NCBI GenBank assembly: GCA_026399755.1
Contig: JAPLQI010000052.1
Location: forward strand, 1 to 64,000
Direction of reading: 5' to 3'
Origin: Pseudomonadota bacterium
GTDB taxonomy: Bacteria > Pseudomonadota > Gammaproteobacteria > Burkholderiales > Chitinibacteraceae
Length of the DNA stretch: 64,000 nt
Part shown: positions 9,742 to 22,640 of the stretch, piece by piece
Layout of the letters: each line of letters starts with the position of its first letter
Numbering within the stretch: the first letter of the stretch is position 1
Made by a program: the position numbers and the translations under genes
The notes under the pieces: generated by a model
The model's input: only the letters and a program-made list of their open reading frames with translations
Told to the model about the DNA's origin: nothing
The model's database searches: none

Positions 9742-11178
9742 CTACGAAACCATCAACTTTTCATATAAAGCCATATATTGCGTGGCCGCTGCGCTCCAGC
9801 CAAAATCAGCTTGCATGGCGCTGCGGCGGACGGTTTTCCAGTCTTTAGTACGATGCCAAAGGATAAAGGCGCGTCGCAGGGCGCGGCTGAGGCTGGCTGC
9901 GTTAAAGTCGTTGAAGACAAAGCCGGTGGCGCTGGCGTCTTCTAGATTTTCTAGGCTGCAATCGTTCACGGTGTCGGCTAGGCCGCCGACTCTGCGCACC
10001 AAGGGTAGTGCGCCATATTTTAGGGCGTAGAGCTGAGTGAGGCCGCATGGCTCAAAGCGGCTGGGTACGAGCAGCACATCAGCAGCGGCCATGATGCGGT
10101 GCGAACAATCTTCGTCGTAACCTATTTGCACGGCAATTTGTGCGGGGTTGGCTGCGGCAGCGGCTTTAAAGGCGTCTTCCAAGGCAGCGTCCCCTCCGCC
10201 TAAAAGCACAAACTGCCCGCCCCTGGACGTGATTTCATCCAGCGCAGCCAGTACCAGATGCAGGCCTTTTTGCTCGGTAAGGCGGCTAACTACGGCAAAG
10301 AGCGGCTGATCGCTGGTTTGATCTAAGCCCATGCGCGTTTGCATATCTAGCTTGCACTTGGCCTTGCCCTGCATTTTTTCTACGCTGTAATTCGCGGCGA
10401 TCAGCGGGTCGAGATTCGGATTCCACACCTGATCGTCTACGCCATTCAAGATGCCAGTTAGATCTGCTTTTCTGGTTCTGAGCAGGCCATCAAGGCCGCA
10501 GCCCTGCTCGTCATGGGTAATTTCGCTGGCGTAACGAGGGGAAACGGTGGAGATATGGTCGCAAAAATACAGCCCTGCTTTCATAAACGAAATCTTGCCG
10601 TGAAACTCGATGCCTTCCAGCGAAAAGAATTCAGGCGGCAACTCCAAACTAGCAAAGGCCGAAGCCGGAAACACACCCTGATAGGCCAAGTTGTGCACCG
10701 TAAACACACTTTTTGCAGGCCTGCCCGCAGCCACTAAGTAAGCAGGCACAAGGCCCGCATGCCAATCGTGGGCGTGCACCAGCTCTGCCCGCCAATAAGG
10801 GTCTAAGCCACTGGCAAGCTGCGCCGCCACCCAGCCCAAGAGGGCAAAACGCAGATGATTATCGCTATAAGGCTGCTGGCCCACATCGAGGTAAGGGCTG
10901 CCGGGGCGATCAAAACAATGTGGAGCATCGATGACATACACGGCAATGCCGCTAGCAGTATGGCCAAATAAAATCCTAATCGGCCCCGCCATACTATTCA
11001 CGGCAGCGACTTCACCTTCAATATTAAGCCCCGCCAAAATCGCCGGAAAGCCAGGTAAAAGCACACGCACATCACAGCCCAAATACCCCAGCGCCAAGGG
11101 TAAAGCCCCCGCCACATCGGCCAGCCCACCGGTTTTTAACAGCGGAAACAACTCGGCACAAACATGTAACACACGCAT
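9742..11178 (-). CDS. glgA: Glycogen synthase (ADP-glucose type)
   Basis: A 478-residue GT5 glycogen synthase transferring glucose from ADP-glucose to the glucan chain. The N-terminus [18 protein letters not shown] contains the ADP-glucose-binding KTGG at residues 15-18. Further motifs are [29 protein letters not shown] and the C-terminal catalytic loop [19 protein letters not shown] with its conserved Glu. Length is the same as E. coli GlgA (477). Its promoter side is filled by an inverted repeat element, so it may have its own transcription start or depend on read-through from glgC. Confidence 0.97.
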   Translation of the reverse strand: MRVLHVCAELFPLLKTGGLADVAGALPLALGYLGCDVRVLLPGFPAILAGLNIEGEVAAVNSMAGPIRILFGHTASGIAVYVIDAPHCFDRPGSPYLDVGQQPYSDNHLRFALLGWVAAQLASGLDPYWRAELVHAHDWHAGLVPAYLVAAGRPAKSVFTVHNLAYQGVFPASAFASLELPPEFFSLEGIEFHGKISFMKAGLYFCDHISTVSPRYASEITHDEQGCGLDGLLRTRKADLTGILNGVDDQVWNPNLDPLIAANYSVEKMQGKAKCKLDMQTRMGLDQTSDQPLFAVVSRLTEQKGLHLVLAALDEITSRGGQFVLLGGGDAALEDAFKAAAAANPAQIAVQIGYDEDCSHRIMAAADVLLVPSRFEPCGLTQLYALKYGALPLVRRVGGLADTVNDCSLENLEDASATGFVFNDFNAASLSRALRRAFILWHRTKDWKTVRRSAMQADFGWSAAATQYMALYEKLMVS

Positions 11179-11232
11179 AGATGGCTACCCTTGAATTGGT
11201 TTTAGCAAACTTTGTAAACACAAAAGCCCCCC

Positions 11233-11474
11233 AAACCCAAACCTTGAACCACGGAGGCCACAGAGAACACGGAGTTTCACGGAGAAAACCTGATCATTTC
11301 TGAAGCAGCTTCATTCCCCCTAGATCCTCGATAAAAGCACTCGGGGATGACTGTTTGCCTTGTCAGGACTTATTTTTCACAAAAGCTTAAGTAGACACAT
11401 CATCTTTGGATCGTTTGGTTTTCTCTGTGTAACTCTGTGTCCTCCGTGCTCTCCGTGGTTCAAGATTTTGGTTT
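11233..11474. repeat. CACGGAG repeat, inverted pair (MITE-like), between glgC and glgA
   Basis: A 58-nt left arm (11233-11290) starting AAACCCAAACCTTGAACC is matched by the reverse complement of 11417-11474 with about 9 mismatches. The 126-nt centre contains a short palindromic motif around ACTCGGGGATGAC. Similar arms occur at 17410, 23579, 24314 and 14557. Confidence 0.85.
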
Positions 11475-11476
11475 CA

Positions 11477-12745
11477 CTACAACTTCGCCAGCATTTCCCT
11501 CGTCACCAGCACCACGCCGCCTTCGGAGCAGTAAAAGCGTTGCTCATCTTTGCTGCGATCCTCGCCGATGATGGTGCCCTCAGGGATTTGGCAGCCACGA
11601 TCTATCACGCAGCGGCGCAGGCGGCTAGAGCGGCCGACAGTAACGGAAGGCAAGATCACGGCGGAATCGATGGTGCAAAAAGAATGCAAACGCACTTTAG
11701 AAAACAACACCGAGTTATTCACTAAGGAGCCAGAAACAATGCAGCCGCCAGAGACGAGGGAATTGAGTGTCATGCCATGGCTACCATTGATATCTTGCAC
11801 AAATTTAGCGGGGGAAAGCTGCTCTTGGTGCGTCCAGATTGGCCAGTTTTTATCGTAAATATCCAGATCAGGCAGCACCGAAGCAAGGTCTAAATTCGCC
11901 TCCCAATAAGCATCCACCGTACCCACATCTCGCCAATAGGGCGGTGCATTCGGGTCGCTCGATACGCAAGATGCACTAAAGGGATGAGCAAGGGCGCGGC
12001 CTTCTGCCACAATGCGCGGAATAATATCTTTGCCAAAATCGTGGGTGGATTCTTCATCGGCCAAGTCTTCGGCCAGCATGCGATTAATATAATCGGCATT
12101 AAAAACATAAACGCCCATTGATGCCAAAGCTTTATCACTTTTATTAGGCATGGAGGGCGGGTCGGTAGGTTTTTCAATAAAGGCGGTTATTTTTCTATTT
12201 TCATCCACCGCCATTACACCAAATGCAGAGGCTTCTACTCGATCGACTTCGATGCAGGCAATCGTGCATGCGGCATCGTTTTCGACGTGATCGAGCAGCA
12301 TGCGGGAATAATCCATTTTATAGATATGGTCCCCCGCCAAAATCACCACATATTGCGCTTTATAGCTGCGGATAATATCCAGATTCTGAAACACGGCATC
12401 GGCCGTACCTCGATACCAATGCTCTTCGTCCACCCTTTGCTGCGCGGGCAAAAGATCAATAAATTCATTCATTTCATTACGCAAAAATGACCAGCCGCGC
12501 TGTAAATGCCTGAGTAAGCTATGTGATTTATATTGGGTAATCACGCCAATTCGGCGAATGCCTGAATTAAGGCAATTAGATAGGGCGAAATCAATAATTC
12601 GATATTTGCCACCAAAATGCACCGCAGGCTTGGCGCGATGATTGGTTAAGTCTTTTAAACGTGAACCTCGCCCACCAGCCAAAACCAGCGCCACCGCCTG
12701 ATTAGGGAGCTGGCGAGCCAAAACCAGCTTATCGATTGCTTCCAT
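11477..12745 (-). CDS. glgC: Glucose-1-phosphate adenylyltransferase (ADP-glucose pyrophosphorylase)
   Basis: A 422-residue enzyme making ADP-glucose from glucose-1-phosphate and ATP, the committed step of glycogen synthesis. The N-terminal nucleotidyltransferase domain shows [31 protein letters not shown] and [26 protein letters not shown] carries the substrate Lys. The C-terminal left-handed beta-helix has hexapeptide-like repeats (about residues 310-400). The ATG at 12745 has GGGAG about 6 nt upstream and gives a normal length. A longer frame to 12790 would need a TTG start. Confidence 0.96.
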   Translation of the reverse strand: MEAIDKLVLARQLPNQAVALVLAGGRGSRLKDLTNHRAKPAVHFGGKYRIIDFALSNCLNSGIRRIGVITQYKSHSLLRHLQRGWSFLRNEMNEFIDLLPAQQRVDEEHWYRGTADAVFQNLDIIRSYKAQYVVILAGDHIYKMDYSRMLLDHVENDAACTIACIEVDRVEASAFGVMAVDENRKITAFIEKPTDPPSMPNKSDKALASMGVYVFNADYINRMLAEDLADEESTHDFGKDIIPRIVAEGRALAHPFSASCVSSDPNAPPYWRDVGTVDAYWEANLDLASVLPDLDIYDKNWPIWTHQEQLSPAKFVQDINGSHGMTLNSLVSGGCIVSGSLVNNSVLFSKVRLHSFCTIDSAVILPSVTVGRSSRLRRCVIDRGCQIPEGTIIGEDRSKDEQRFYCSEGGVVLVTREMLAKL

Positions 12746-12845
12746 CTCACCACTCCCATAGATAAACCTACCTCTATAGATATTAAGCAAGCTTGAAGGT
12801 AATTTCCCAGAAAATTAACAATTTAAACTATTTAGATTTTAATTC

Positions 12846-12882
12846 AAAAAAAATGAGCACCAAATGAAGTGCCCATTTTTAT
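12846..12882 (-). terminator. Rho-independent terminator after pgm
   Basis: Read on the minus strand, AAAATGGGCAC pairs with GTGCTCATTTT (one mismatch) around a short loop and runs into eight T. It lies 22 nt past the pgm stop and about 100 nt before glgC, so glgC probably also has its own promoter. Confidence 0.85.
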
Positions 12883-12903
12883 ATACGCAATAAATTTAAT
12901 GCC

Positions 12904-14628
<1,725 letters not shown>

Positions 14629-14649
14629 CTACGAGCTAATTGAGATGAG

Positions 14650-15015
14650 TTAATTCTTTTTTTGATGCACGCCAATTGTGCAGCCAAAAGGATCGGTCAA
14701 CATTGCTGCTTGATCACCCAAACTCGTCTGAATTGGCCCTCGATATAAGATGGCACCTTTATCCTGAAGAACTTTGATCGATTTTTCTATATTCTCCACT
14801 TCCCAATATACGGTTGTGCCGCCAACGCCTCCGGGACATTTAACATCTATAGGGTGAAAACCAATGAATATCCCTGGTCCTTTAATAAATGCGTACATAG
14901 GATTTTCGTATTGAACCTCAACGTCAAATAATTTGGCATACCAATTCGCTGCACCATCAATATCTCGAACAAAAAGTAAAATTTCTTCTATGCGTTTAAA
15001 CAATGACTGCTCCAA
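14650..15015 (-). CDS. VOC-family (glyoxalase-like) protein
   Basis: A 121-residue vicinal-oxygen-chelate protein: FKRIEEILLFVRDIDGAANWYAKLFDVEVQ at the N-terminus and ILYRGPIQTSLGDQAAMLTDPFGCTIGVHQ at the C-terminus give the two beta-alpha-beta-beta-beta halves. Metal-ligand positions are not all obvious and no enzymatic activity can be assigned. It lies between glgX and pgm on the same strand, but repeats separate it from both, so it may be an insertion into the glycogen cluster. Confidence 0.8.
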   Translation of the reverse strand: MEQSLFKRIEEILLFVRDIDGAANWYAKLFDVEVQYENPMYAFIKGPGIFIGFHPIDVKCPGGVGGTTVYWEVENIEKSIKVLQDKGAILYRGPIQTSLGDQAAMLTDPFGCTIGVHQKKN

Positions 15016-15038
15016 AAATTTAGCCCGTAACGCGAAGC

Positions 15039-15190
15039 TCCGTAGGGTGGGTTAGGCCGCTCTTTATACTCATTAGGGTGCTGATCTATTTCGGCCGTAA
15101 CCCACCATGACACTGCGCTGCGGTGGGTTACGGCCAGGAGACGACAGCGCCCATATTTAATACATTTTCTGGCCTAGCCCACCCTACGGA
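15039..15190. repeat. Nested GGGTTAC palindromes downstream of glgX
   Basis: Outer arms: TCCGTAGGGTGGGTTAGGCC (15039-15058) and its reverse complement at 15171-15190 (19 of 20). Inner arms: GGCCGTAACCCACC (15093-15106) and GGTGGGTTACGGCC (15122-15135), a perfect 14-bp match. This nested double hairpin fills much of the 313-nt gap between the VOC gene and glgX. The remaining part (15191-15328) shows nothing clear. Confidence 0.85.
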
Positions 15191-15328
15191 TACATTTTTG
15201 TTCATTTCAACTTATGTAGATACTTTTTCCCCGCGGGGATACCGCACCCAAAACAATGTGCCGAAGGCATTAAAAAGATCTTTTTAACTTTAGTCAGCTC
15301 ACAGGAAGTGCAACCCGCCAAACATAAA

Positions 15329-17356
15329 TCAACTGCTCTCCAAAATCGTCACGCTCCTTGCGGCAACACGGCAATCATGGGGGTTGATTTCTGATTCTGC
15401 ATCCCCTGTACTAGCTAGTCTCAGGCCCCACATCCCTGCTGGCAAGCGAAAGTGCACTTGGTGAGCAGAAGCATTAATCATGATCAATAAACGCCCACCC
15501 AGCTGTATCATCATCGCCCTGCCGCCTGCGTCTTGCCAATCGTGTGAATGCAGCGGCGCACCAGATGGATTAAGCCATTCCACATCGGCCCTGCCCCATT
15601 CATCATGAATGCCTGTCCACCAGCGGCCAGACATCAGCACGGCACAGGATTTACGAATCGCAATTAGCTCGGCCACGTAATCAGCAAGACCCGGCTGGGC
15701 TTGCTGCCAATTCAGCCAATTGATTTCATTATCCTGACAATAGGCATTATTATTGCCCTGCTGAGTGTGGCCTAGCTCGTCCCCCGCCAAAAACATCGGC
15801 GTTCCTTGCGAGAGCAAAACGGTCGCCAGCATAGCTTTCATCGATCGTAATCGCAAGATATTCACGCCCGTATCTTTGCTTGGGCCTTCCTCGCCGCAAT
15901 TCCAGCTTAAATTATGATTATGCCCATCTCGGTTATGCTCTTTATTGGCTTGATTATGCTTATGGTCATAAGAAACCATATCGCGCAGATTAAATCCGTC
16001 GTGAGCGCAAATAAAATTCACCACCGATATTGGCCGCCGCCCTTGGCGATGAAATGAATCGCTAGATGCCGCAAAGCGCTGGGCAAATAGCGCACGGTTT
16101 ACGCCATCGTGCAGCCAGAATTTGCGCATTACATCGCGAAACTGATCTGACCACTCCACCCAGTCATTGGGAAAATGCCCAAGCTGATAACCACCGTGGC
16201 CAATATCCCAAGGCTCGGCTATTAATTTAACGCTGGATAAAAGTGGGTCTTGCTGAATCGCAATAAAGAACGGCGCTTGTGGGCTGAAATGATGATCGAC
16301 TCGGCCTAAGATTGTTGCTAAATCAAATCTAAATCCATCCACATGACATTGGCTTACCCAATACCGCAGGCTATCCATAACCATTTGCAAAACACGCGGA
16401 TGACTTAAATTAAGCACATTGCCACAGCCGGTCCAATTCTCATATTGATCGAGCTGGCCCTGCCTTAATACATAGTAATTGGCGTTATCAATGCCCCGCC
16501 ACGATAGAGTTGGCCCCATATCGCTGGATTCTGCCGTGTGATTAAACACCACATCCAGCAAAACCTCGACGCCAATACCGTGCATGGCTTTCACCATATC
16601 GCGAAACTCAGATAAAGGCGTGGTGCCTTCCCGCCCCGACCAATAATGCGTTTCTGGGGTAAAAAAACTTAGGCTGTTATAGCCCCAATAATTGCTTAAT
16701 CCCTGCCTTAATAAATGCGATTCATCTAAAAAGAAATGCACAGGTAATAATTCAATCGCGGTAATACCCAGCTTTTTTAAATGCGCTAATACGGCGGGAT
16801 GAGCTAACCCTGCGTAACTACCGCGAATCTCTTCAGGCACATCGGGGTGCAACATGGTCATGCCGCGCACATGCGCTTCGTAAATCACCGTTTCCACCCA
16901 AGGCGTACGCGGCGCTTTCTCGTTTTCCCAATCATAAGGCTCTGCGACCACCTTGCCTTTTAAGGCAATCGCCGCATTATCGATAGGGTCTAGCGCAGTG
17001 GGCTGATCTTCCTGATAGCCAAAGCTGCGTGGATCATTATTAAACTCGCCCACAATGGCGCGTGCGTAGGGATCGAGCAGCACTTTGTTTGGGTTAAAAC
17101 GATGACCTTGCAAAGGCTCATAAGGCCCATGCACACGGTAGCCGTAGACCAGCCCGGCGGGTGCATCGGGCAAATAGCCATGCCAGATATCATTAGAGCA
17201 TTCAGTCAGCTCAAAACGCGCGGCCTCATTGATGCCTGAAGCATCAAACAGGCAAAGCTCAATCCGCGTGGCATGCTCAGAAAACAAGGCAAAGTTAACA
17301 CCATCACCATCAAAGGTTGCACCCAATGGATACGGCGTTCCTTCTTCCAGCTTCAT
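15329..17356 (-). CDS. glgX: Glycogen debranching enzyme
   Basis: A 675-residue GH13 isoamylase-type enzyme hydrolysing alpha-1,6 branches of phosphorylase-limited glycogen. An N-terminal CBM48 domain (EEGTPYPLGATFDGDGVNFALFSEHA) is followed by the TIM barrel with VLLDVVFNHTAE, the nucleophile Asp in DGFRFDLATILGR, the acid Glu in LIAEPWDIG and the transition-state His/Asp in FICAHDGFNLRDMVSY. The ATG at 17356 follows GGGAGCTCTT. The open frame extends 38 codons further upstream, but that extension runs through a CACGGAG repeat and is not coding. Probably cotranscribed after glgB. Confidence 0.96.
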   Translation of the reverse strand: MKLEEGTPYPLGATFDGDGVNFALFSEHATRIELCLFDASGINEAARFELTECSNDIWHGYLPDAPAGLVYGYRVHGPYEPLQGHRFNPNKVLLDPYARAIVGEFNNDPRSFGYQEDQPTALDPIDNAAIALKGKVVAEPYDWENEKAPRTPWVETVIYEAHVRGMTMLHPDVPEEIRGSYAGLAHPAVLAHLKKLGITAIELLPVHFFLDESHLLRQGLSNYWGYNSLSFFTPETHYWSGREGTTPLSEFRDMVKAMHGIGVEVLLDVVFNHTAESSDMGPTLSWRGIDNANYYVLRQGQLDQYENWTGCGNVLNLSHPRVLQMVMDSLRYWVSQCHVDGFRFDLATILGRVDHHFSPQAPFFIAIQQDPLLSSVKLIAEPWDIGHGGYQLGHFPNDWVEWSDQFRDVMRKFWLHDGVNRALFAQRFAASSDSFHRQGRRPISVVNFICAHDGFNLRDMVSYDHKHNQANKEHNRDGHNHNLSWNCGEEGPSKDTGVNILRLRSMKAMLATVLLSQGTPMFLAGDELGHTQQGNNNAYCQDNEINWLNWQQAQPGLADYVAELIAIRKSCAVLMSGRWWTGIHDEWGRADVEWLNPSGAPLHSHDWQDAGGRAMMIQLGGRLLIMINASAHQVHFRLPAGMWGLRLASTGDAESEINPHDCRVAARSVTILESS

Positions 17357-17409
17357 AAGAGCTCCCTTTTTTATGCACAACAAATCTAGGTGGAAGTAAT
17401 GCCCCCACC

Positions 17410-17541
17410 AAAACCCAAACCTTAAACCACGGAGGAAAAGGAGAACACGGAGGGCCACGGAGAAAAGCATAAGAAGAATAAGGTTTTCTCCGTGAAACTC
17501 CGTGTTCTCTGAGCCCTCCGTGGTTCAAGATCTGGGTTTTA
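17410..17541. repeat. CACGGAG repeat, inverted pair, between glgB and glgX
   Basis: Left arm 17410-17467 (AAAACCCAAACCTTAAACC, then CACGGAGG..., ending CACGGAGAAAAGC) and right arm 17482-17541 in inverse orientation (GGTTTTCTCCGTGAAACTCC to AGATCTGGGTTTT). The loop is only about 14 nt, so this copy could form one long hairpin in the glgB-glgX transcript. Confidence 0.85.
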
Positions 17542-17569
17542 TGCAGGCTTGGCGTTTTGCTGCTGTGTG

Positions 17570-19750
17570 CTATTCCCCCAGCCACTTTAAATAAAGCGTT
17601 GCTAACGGTGGAATCGTAATCGCTAATGATTGAGGATATTGCTGGCTGGCGATGTTTTCGCTTTGGCATTCGCCATTCCCCACATTGCCGCCTTGGTAAT
17701 ACATTGAATCGGTATTAATGATTTCAATATAGCGCCCCGCCTTAGGTACGCCTACTCGATATTGCTGGCGCACTTCGGGGGTGAAGTTGCTAATAATCAG
17801 CACAAAGTCATCGTTATCTTCAGCATGGCGGCTAAAGGCGAAAATTGAATTCAGCGCGTCATTGGCAATAATCCAATTAAAGCCGCGTGGTTCGAAATCA
17901 ATTTGATATAGGGCGGGCTGGCTTTGGTAGATTTGATTTAAATCTCGCACCAAGGCTTGAACGCCGCGATGCCATATTGATTCGAGCAAATGCCAATCCA
18001 AACTATGCTGATGCGACCATTCCCTGAGTTGTGCCCATTCCGAGCCCATAAATAAGAGCTTTTTACCCGGATGCGCCCACATAAAAGCGTAATAGGCGCG
18101 CAAATTGGCGAATTGCTGCCAGATATCCCCTGGCATGCGGCTGAGTATCGAGCCTTTGCCGTGCACCACTTCATCATGCGATAGCGGCAAGACAAAACGC
18201 TCATCAAAGGCGTACATCAGGCTAAAGGTCATTTGATCGTGATGATGCTGACGATAAATAGGATCGAGCTGCATATAGCCCAAGCTATCGTGCATCCAAC
18301 CCATATTCCATTTGTAATTAAAGCCCAGCCCACCTCGCACAGCTGGCTGGGTTACGGCAGGAAAAGACGTTGATTCTTCGGCAAAGGTCACTGCATATTG
18401 GCATTCGCTGGCGAGGATTTCGCTCATTTCGCGCAAAAAGGCAATGGCTTCTAAGTTTTCCCGCCCACCTAGTTCATTCGGAATCCATTCCCCTGCTGCC
18501 CGCGAATAATCACGGTAGAGCATCGACGCTACGGCATCGACTCGCAAGCCATCCACGCCAAAGCGCTCTATCCAATACAGCGCATTGCCGATTAAATAAT
18601 TTTTAACTTCATTGCGACCATAGTTATAAATCAGCGTTTTCCAATCAAGGTGAAAACCTTCCCGTGGATCGCTGTGCTCAAACAAGGGTGTACCGTCAAA
18701 TTGCGCCAAGCCAAAACTATCGCTAGGGAAATGCCCCGGCACCCAATCGAGCAAAACACCCAAGCCCATTTCATGAGCGGCTTGCACAAAGGATTTAAAA
18801 TCCTCCGCACTACCCAGCCTTGCCGTCGGCGCGTAAAGCCCCAATGGCTGATAGCCCCAAGAGCCATCAAAGGGAAACTCGCTGATAGGCAATAGCTCCA
18901 GATGCGTAAAGCCCAGCTCTTTCACATAGGGAAGCAACTGCGCGATCAGCTCATGCCAGTAAAGGCTGCGGTGCCCGTCTTCTGGCACGCGCCGCCATGA
19001 GCCTAAATGAACTTCATAAATACTGATGGGCGCATCGCCTTGATTAGCCGCTCGCCTGCCTGCAAATTCAGCAACTTTGGGCAAGCATCCCGCCACTTTA
19101 GAGGCCGTGCCAGGGCGCAACTCGGCGGCAAAGGCGTAAGGGTCGGCTTTTAAATTATGCTCACCTACCTGATCAAGAATCTCAAACTTATAACAAGCGC
19201 CCATTTCAACTGCGGGAATAAAGATTTCCCATACGCCGCATTCCTGCCGCAAGCGCATACCATGACGGCGCCCATCCCAAAGATTAAAATCGCCGACCAC
19301 CGCGACTCGCTGGGCGTTCGGTGCCCACACCGCAAAAGCCACGCCGCTGACGCCATCCATTTGCTGCGGGTGAGCGCCTAGTTTTTCAAAGGGGCGATGA
19401 TGGGTGCCTTCGCTTAATAGCCATACATCCATCTCGCCTAAAATCGGCGCAAAGCGATAAGGATCGTCCAGTAACACTTCCTGCTCACCCCACTGCACCG
19501 CTAGTTGATAGCTAAATGTTTTTTTGCGACGGGGAATGGGGCCAGCGAACAAGCCTCGCTCATCAATGAGGTTCAAGGTAGCAAGGCGGCGGCCTGTTGC
19601 CGCATCGATCACCACGCAGGCCGCCGCATCAGGCAAAAAAGCCCTTACGCAAAGCGTGCGGCTATCCAGATGCATGCCGAGCACGGCAAAAGGATCGCCA
19701 TAGTCAGCACTGCAAATTGCTTCTATCAGATCAAAACCGAGCCCACTCAT
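17570..19750 (-). CDS. glgB: 1,4-alpha-glucan branching enzyme
   Basis: A 726-residue GH13 branching enzyme, the usual length for bacterial GlgB. Two N-terminal beta-sandwich regions (DPFAVLGMH start, then [24 protein letters not shown]48) precede the barrel. Catalytic residues are visible: the nucleophile Asp in [13 protein letters not shown], the Glu in TFAEEST and [14 protein letters not shown]. It forms alpha-1,6 branches on the chain made by GlgA. The ATG at 19750 ([20 protein letters not shown]) is preferred. An upstream TTG at 19867 would add 39 residues not typical of the family. It is the first gene of the glycogen cluster, divergent from cysE. Confidence 0.95.
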   Translation of the reverse strand: MSGLGFDLIEAICSADYGDPFAVLGMHLDSRTLCVRAFLPDAAACVVIDAATGRRLATLNLIDERGLFAGPIPRRKKTFSYQLAVQWGEQEVLLDDPYRFAPILGEMDVWLLSEGTHHRPFEKLGAHPQQMDGVSGVAFAVWAPNAQRVAVVGDFNLWDGRRHGMRLRQECGVWEIFIPAVEMGACYKFEILDQVGEHNLKADPYAFAAELRPGTASKVAGCLPKVAEFAGRRAANQGDAPISIYEVHLGSWRRVPEDGHRSLYWHELIAQLLPYVKELGFTHLELLPISEFPFDGSWGYQPLGLYAPTARLGSAEDFKSFVQAAHEMGLGVLLDWVPGHFPSDSFGLAQFDGTPLFEHSDPREGFHLDWKTLIYNYGRNEVKNYLIGNALYWIERFGVDGLRVDAVASMLYRDYSRAAGEWIPNELGGRENLEAIAFLREMSEILASECQYAVTFAEESTSFPAVTQPAVRGGLGFNYKWNMGWMHDSLGYMQLDPIYRQHHHDQMTFSLMYAFDERFVLPLSHDEVVHGKGSILSRMPGDIWQQFANLRAYYAFMWAHPGKKLLFMGSEWAQLREWSHQHSLDWHLLESIWHRGVQALVRDLNQIYQSQPALYQIDFEPRGFNWIIANDALNSIFAFSRHAEDNDDFVLIISNFTPEVRQQYRVGVPKAGRYIEIINTDSMYYQGGNVGNGECQSENIASQQYPQSLAITIPPLATLYLKWLGE

Positions 19751-19894
19751 TATTGCCTGCTTATTAGATCGTGTTAATCGCACAACATCGCTTTCATAAT
19801 AGCCATTGCTCCCAGCAATACCATGTAAGCGTTCCCCTTCATGCTCAAAGTCGAGTAAAATGCTCAACTTTAGCCCCTAGCTGCGTACCCCTCT

Positions 19895-20644
19895 ATGCTT
19901 GCCCGCCTGCGTGAAAATATCTCAGTGGTCTTCGACCGCGACCCTGCCGCCCGCAATATTTTGGAAGTGGTCTGCTGTTATCCGGGGTTTCATGCGCTCT
20001 CGCTGCATTTAGTCGCCAACGCCCTGTGGCGAAGAGATTGCAAGCTACTTGCACGCATGGTTTCGCACTTTTCACGTTTTATCACCGGCATCGAGATTCA
20101 CCCCGGCGCAACGATAGGCCGCCGTGTATTTATCGATCACGGCATGGGCATTGTGATTGGTGAAACCGCTGAAATTGGCGACGATTGCACGCTTTATCAT
20201 GGCGTAACACTGGGCGGCACGTCTTGGAATAAAGGCAAACGCCACCCTACTTTAGAGCGCGGCGTGATTGTGGGCGCAGGTGCAAAAATTCTTGGCCCGA
20301 TTACTGTGCATGAGGGCGGCAAAGTAGGATCAAATGCCGTGCTTGTAAAAGATGTACCACGCAACGCCACCGCAGTCGGCATCCCTGCCCGCATCATCGA
20401 AGAAGTCGATAAATCCAGAGCAGCCAAAGCCGAGCAAATGGGCTTTTCGGCCTATGGTATTTCTGCCGACATGAATGACCCCATCGTTAAAGCCATCCAC
20501 GGCATGCTCGATCATTCAGTCAGCACTGATAAGCGCATCGAAGCCATTTTGGCCAAGCTTGAACAGCTAGGCCTCAATTGCGAGGCAGAACGTGCTGAGG
20601 GCGATCAGTTTGATCCGACTTATCTCAATCGGATTGTGGATTGA
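19895..20644 (+). CDS. cysE: Serine O-acetyltransferase
   Basis: A 249-residue left-handed beta-helix acetyltransferase converting serine and acetyl-CoA to O-acetylserine, the precursor of cysteine. Characteristic segments are [59 protein letters not shown] and [24 protein letters not shown]. It has the shorter N-terminus common to CysE proteins linked to isc clusters. The gene lies directly upstream of iscR on the same strand, which connects cysteine supply with IscS sulfur mobilisation. The shared intergenic region with glgB (144 nt) should hold two divergent promoters. Confidence 0.95.
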   Translation: MLARLRENISVVFDRDPAARNILEVVCCYPGFHALSLHLVANALWRRDCKLLARMVSHFSRFITGIEIHPGATIGRRVFIDHGMGIVIGETAEIGDDCTLYHGVTLGGTSWNKGKRHPTLERGVIVGAGAKILGPITVHEGGKVGSNAVLVKDVPRNATAVGIPARIIEEVDKSRAAKAEQMGFSAYGISADMNDPIVKAIHGMLDHSVSTDKRIEAILAKLEQLGLNCEAERAEGDQFDPTYLNRIVD

Positions 20645-20652
20645 ATATTAGG

Positions 20653-20745
20653 GAGTAGTGAGTAGTGAGTAGTGAGTGGTGAGTGGTGAGTGGGGATTTA
20701 TAACTATTCAGGGCAATCCCCCCTACTCCCTACTCCCTACTCCCC
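20653..20745. repeat. 7-nt tandem repeats in opposite orientations between cysE and iscR
   Basis: Six heptamers of GAGTAGT/GAGTGGT (20653-20695) are followed, after 23 nt, by about four heptamers of the inverse type (CCTACTC, 20719-20745). The two tracts are partly complementary and can pair into a hairpin just upstream of the IscR box. Confidence 0.8.
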
Positions 20746-20754
20746 GCCTTATTA

Positions 20755-20787
20755 ATACTTGACTAAATCACTCTGGTATTTTACGAT
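20755..20787 (+). promoter_or_regulatory. iscR promoter with IscR type 1 box
   Basis: The 25 nt at 20755-20779, beginning ATACTTGACTAAAT and ending ACTCTGGTAT, resemble the type 1 IscR site recognised by [2Fe-2S]-IscR (dyad ATA...TAT with TTGACT). A -35 TTGACT (20759-20764) and a -10 TACGAT (20782-20787) are separated by 17 nt, so the box covers the -35 region. This fits autorepression of iscR by cluster-loaded IscR, as known in E. coli. Confidence 0.8.
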
Positions 20788-20812
20788 TGGGCTGCAATAA
20801 GAAAGGATAATC

Positions 20813-21298
20813 ATGCGACTGACCACCAAAGGCCGTTTTGCTGTGACGGCAATGCTAGACCTTGCACTGCGTGAAGCAGGCGGACCAGTTACGCTATCCG
20901 GCATTAGCGAGCGCCAACATATTTCACTGTCCTATTTAGAACAGCTTTTTGGCAAGCTACGCCGTAAAGAACTCGTTGATAGCGTACGCGGCCCGGGTGG
21001 CGGCTATTGCCTTGCCAAGGATGCGAGTCTAATTACCGTTGCTGACATTATTTTGGCAGTAGACGAATCACTTGATGCAACGCAGTGTGGTGGCAAAGAA
21101 AACTGCCACGATGATGGCCAATGTATGACCCACGAGCTTTGGGCCAGCCTAAATAATACTATTTTTGATTATTTGACCTCGATTACCTTGGCGCAACTGA
21201 TCGAAAAGCATCAAGCCAAACAAAAACGCTGTAGCGAAAGTATTTTTATTAGCAGCATTAAGCCTTCCCGTATTGAATCTGGAGCATCCGCAAAATGA
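20813..21298 (+). CDS. iscR: Fe-S cluster regulator IscR
   Basis: A 161-residue Rrf2-family regulator. The N-terminal winged helix is [19 protein letters not shown], with [29 protein letters not shown]. The three cluster Cys are in [20 protein letters not shown] (about residues 92-106), with the usual nearby His. It senses the cellular Fe-S status and represses the isc operon through the box upstream. Its stop codon overlaps the iscS start (ATGA), so the two are translationally coupled. Confidence 0.96.
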   Translation: MRLTTKGRFAVTAMLDLALREAGGPVTLSGISERQHISLSYLEQLFGKLRRKELVDSVRGPGGGYCLAKDASLITVADIILAVDESLDATQCGGKENCHDDGQCMTHELWASLNNTIFDYLTSITLAQLIEKHQAKQKRCSESIFISSIKPSRIESGASAK

Positions 21299-22509
21299 GC
21301 GCGAAAAAACCTATCTATCTTGACTACTCAGCCACCACACCGGTGGATCCACGTGTTGCAGCCAAGATGATTCCCTGTCTCACCGAGCACTTCGGCAACC
21401 CTGCATCGCGCTCACACGCCTTTGGCTGGGAAGCAGAAGCAGCGGTAGAAGAAGCGCGTGAACAGGTTGCCGCGCTGGTTAACTGCGATCCAAAAGAAAT
21501 CGTCTGGACCTCCGGTGCCACCGAATCCAATAACTTGGCCTTAAAAGGTGCGGCGCACTTTTACCAAGCTAAGGGTAAGCATTTAATTACCGTTAAAACA
21601 GAACACAAAGCCATTCTGGACACCATGCGCGAGCTGGAACGCGAAGGCTTTGAAGTCACTTACTTAGATGTAAAAGACAACGGTCTGCTGGATTTGGATG
21701 TACTGAAAGCAGCGATTCGCCCAGACACCATCTTGATCTCGGTGATGTTTGTTAATAACGAAATCGGTGTAATTCAGGATATCCCAGCTATTGGCGAATT
21801 ATGCCGCGAAAAAGGCATCATTTTCCACGTAGATGCCGCGCAAGCCACAGGCAAAGTAGTGATTGATTTGGCCACGCTTAAAGTCGATTTAATGAGCTTT
21901 TCTGCGCACAAAACTTACGGCCCTAAGGGAATCGGCGCGCTGTATATCCGCCGCAAGCCACGTATCCGTTTAGAAGCACAGATGCACGGTGGTGGACATG
22001 AGCGAGGTTTCCGTTCTGGCACACTAGCTACGCATCAAATTGTGGGTATGGGCGAAGCATTCCATATCGCAAAAGAAGATATGGGCACCGAGCTGGAACG
22101 CATGCGTATGCTGCGCGACCGCCTGTGGGCAGGTTTATCTGACATCGAAGAAGTCCATCTGAACGGTGATATGGAACAACGTGTTCCACATAATCTGAAT
22201 GTGAGCTTTAACTATGTAGAAGGCGAATCGCTGGTAATGGCGCTCAAAGAGCTGGCCGTATCAAGTGGCTCTGCGTGTACATCGGCGTCTTTAGAGCCGT
22301 CTTATGTATTGCGCGCTCTTGGCCGCTCGGATGAGCTGGCGCATTCATCGATTCGCTTCACCATCGGCCGCTTTAATACCGTGGAAGAGATCGACTTTGC
22401 GATTGCTTTAATTCGCAGCAAAATCGGCAAACTGCGTGAGCTGTCGCCGCTTTGGGATATGTACAAAGAGGGGATCGATATCTCCACCATCGAATGGGCA
22501 GCCCACTAA
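21295..22509 (+). CDS. iscS: Cysteine desulfurase IscS
   Basis: A 404-residue class V PLP enzyme delivering sulfur from cysteine to IscU. Motifs are [28 protein letters not shown], the PLP Lys in [12 protein letters not shown] and the flexible loop [17 protein letters not shown] with the catalytic Cys. Length is identical to E. coli IscS (404). It starts within the end of iscR. A second desulfurase, DndA, is encoded at 45679-46803. IscS could in principle supply sulfur to the Dnd pathway too. Confidence 0.97.
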   Translation: MSAKKPIYLDYSATTPVDPRVAAKMIPCLTEHFGNPASRSHAFGWEAEAAVEEAREQVAALVNCDPKEIVWTSGATESNNLALKGAAHFYQAKGKHLITVKTEHKAILDTMRELEREGFEVTYLDVKDNGLLDLDVLKAAIRPDTILISVMFVNNEIGVIQDIPAIGELCREKGIIFHVDAAQATGKVVIDLATLKVDLMSFSAHKTYGPKGIGALYIRRKPRIRLEAQMHGGGHERGFRSGTLATHQIVGMGEAFHIAKEDMGTELERMRMLRDRLWAGLSDIEEVHLNGDMEQRVPHNLNVSFNYVEGESLVMALKELAVSSGSACTSASLEPSYVLRALGRSDELAHSSIRFTIGRFNTVEEIDFAIALIRSKIGKLRELSPLWDMYKEGIDISTIEWAAH

Positions 22510-22640
22510 ATTTAGCGAGCCTCGCAGCCCTGTGCGGCGTTGCAAAGCCCCTCGTTTACAAAAGTAAACATCGTGACTTTGCGCCTTGCCCAGAACTGCG
22601 ATCCACACTAAATGCAGTCCTAATGATGATTATTAAGTAC

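Noticed and set aside
17357-17470. N-terminal extension of glgX by 38 codons
   Set aside because: It lies within a CACGGAG repeat copy. The ATG at 17356 has a good Shine-Dalgarno and matches GlgX family starts.
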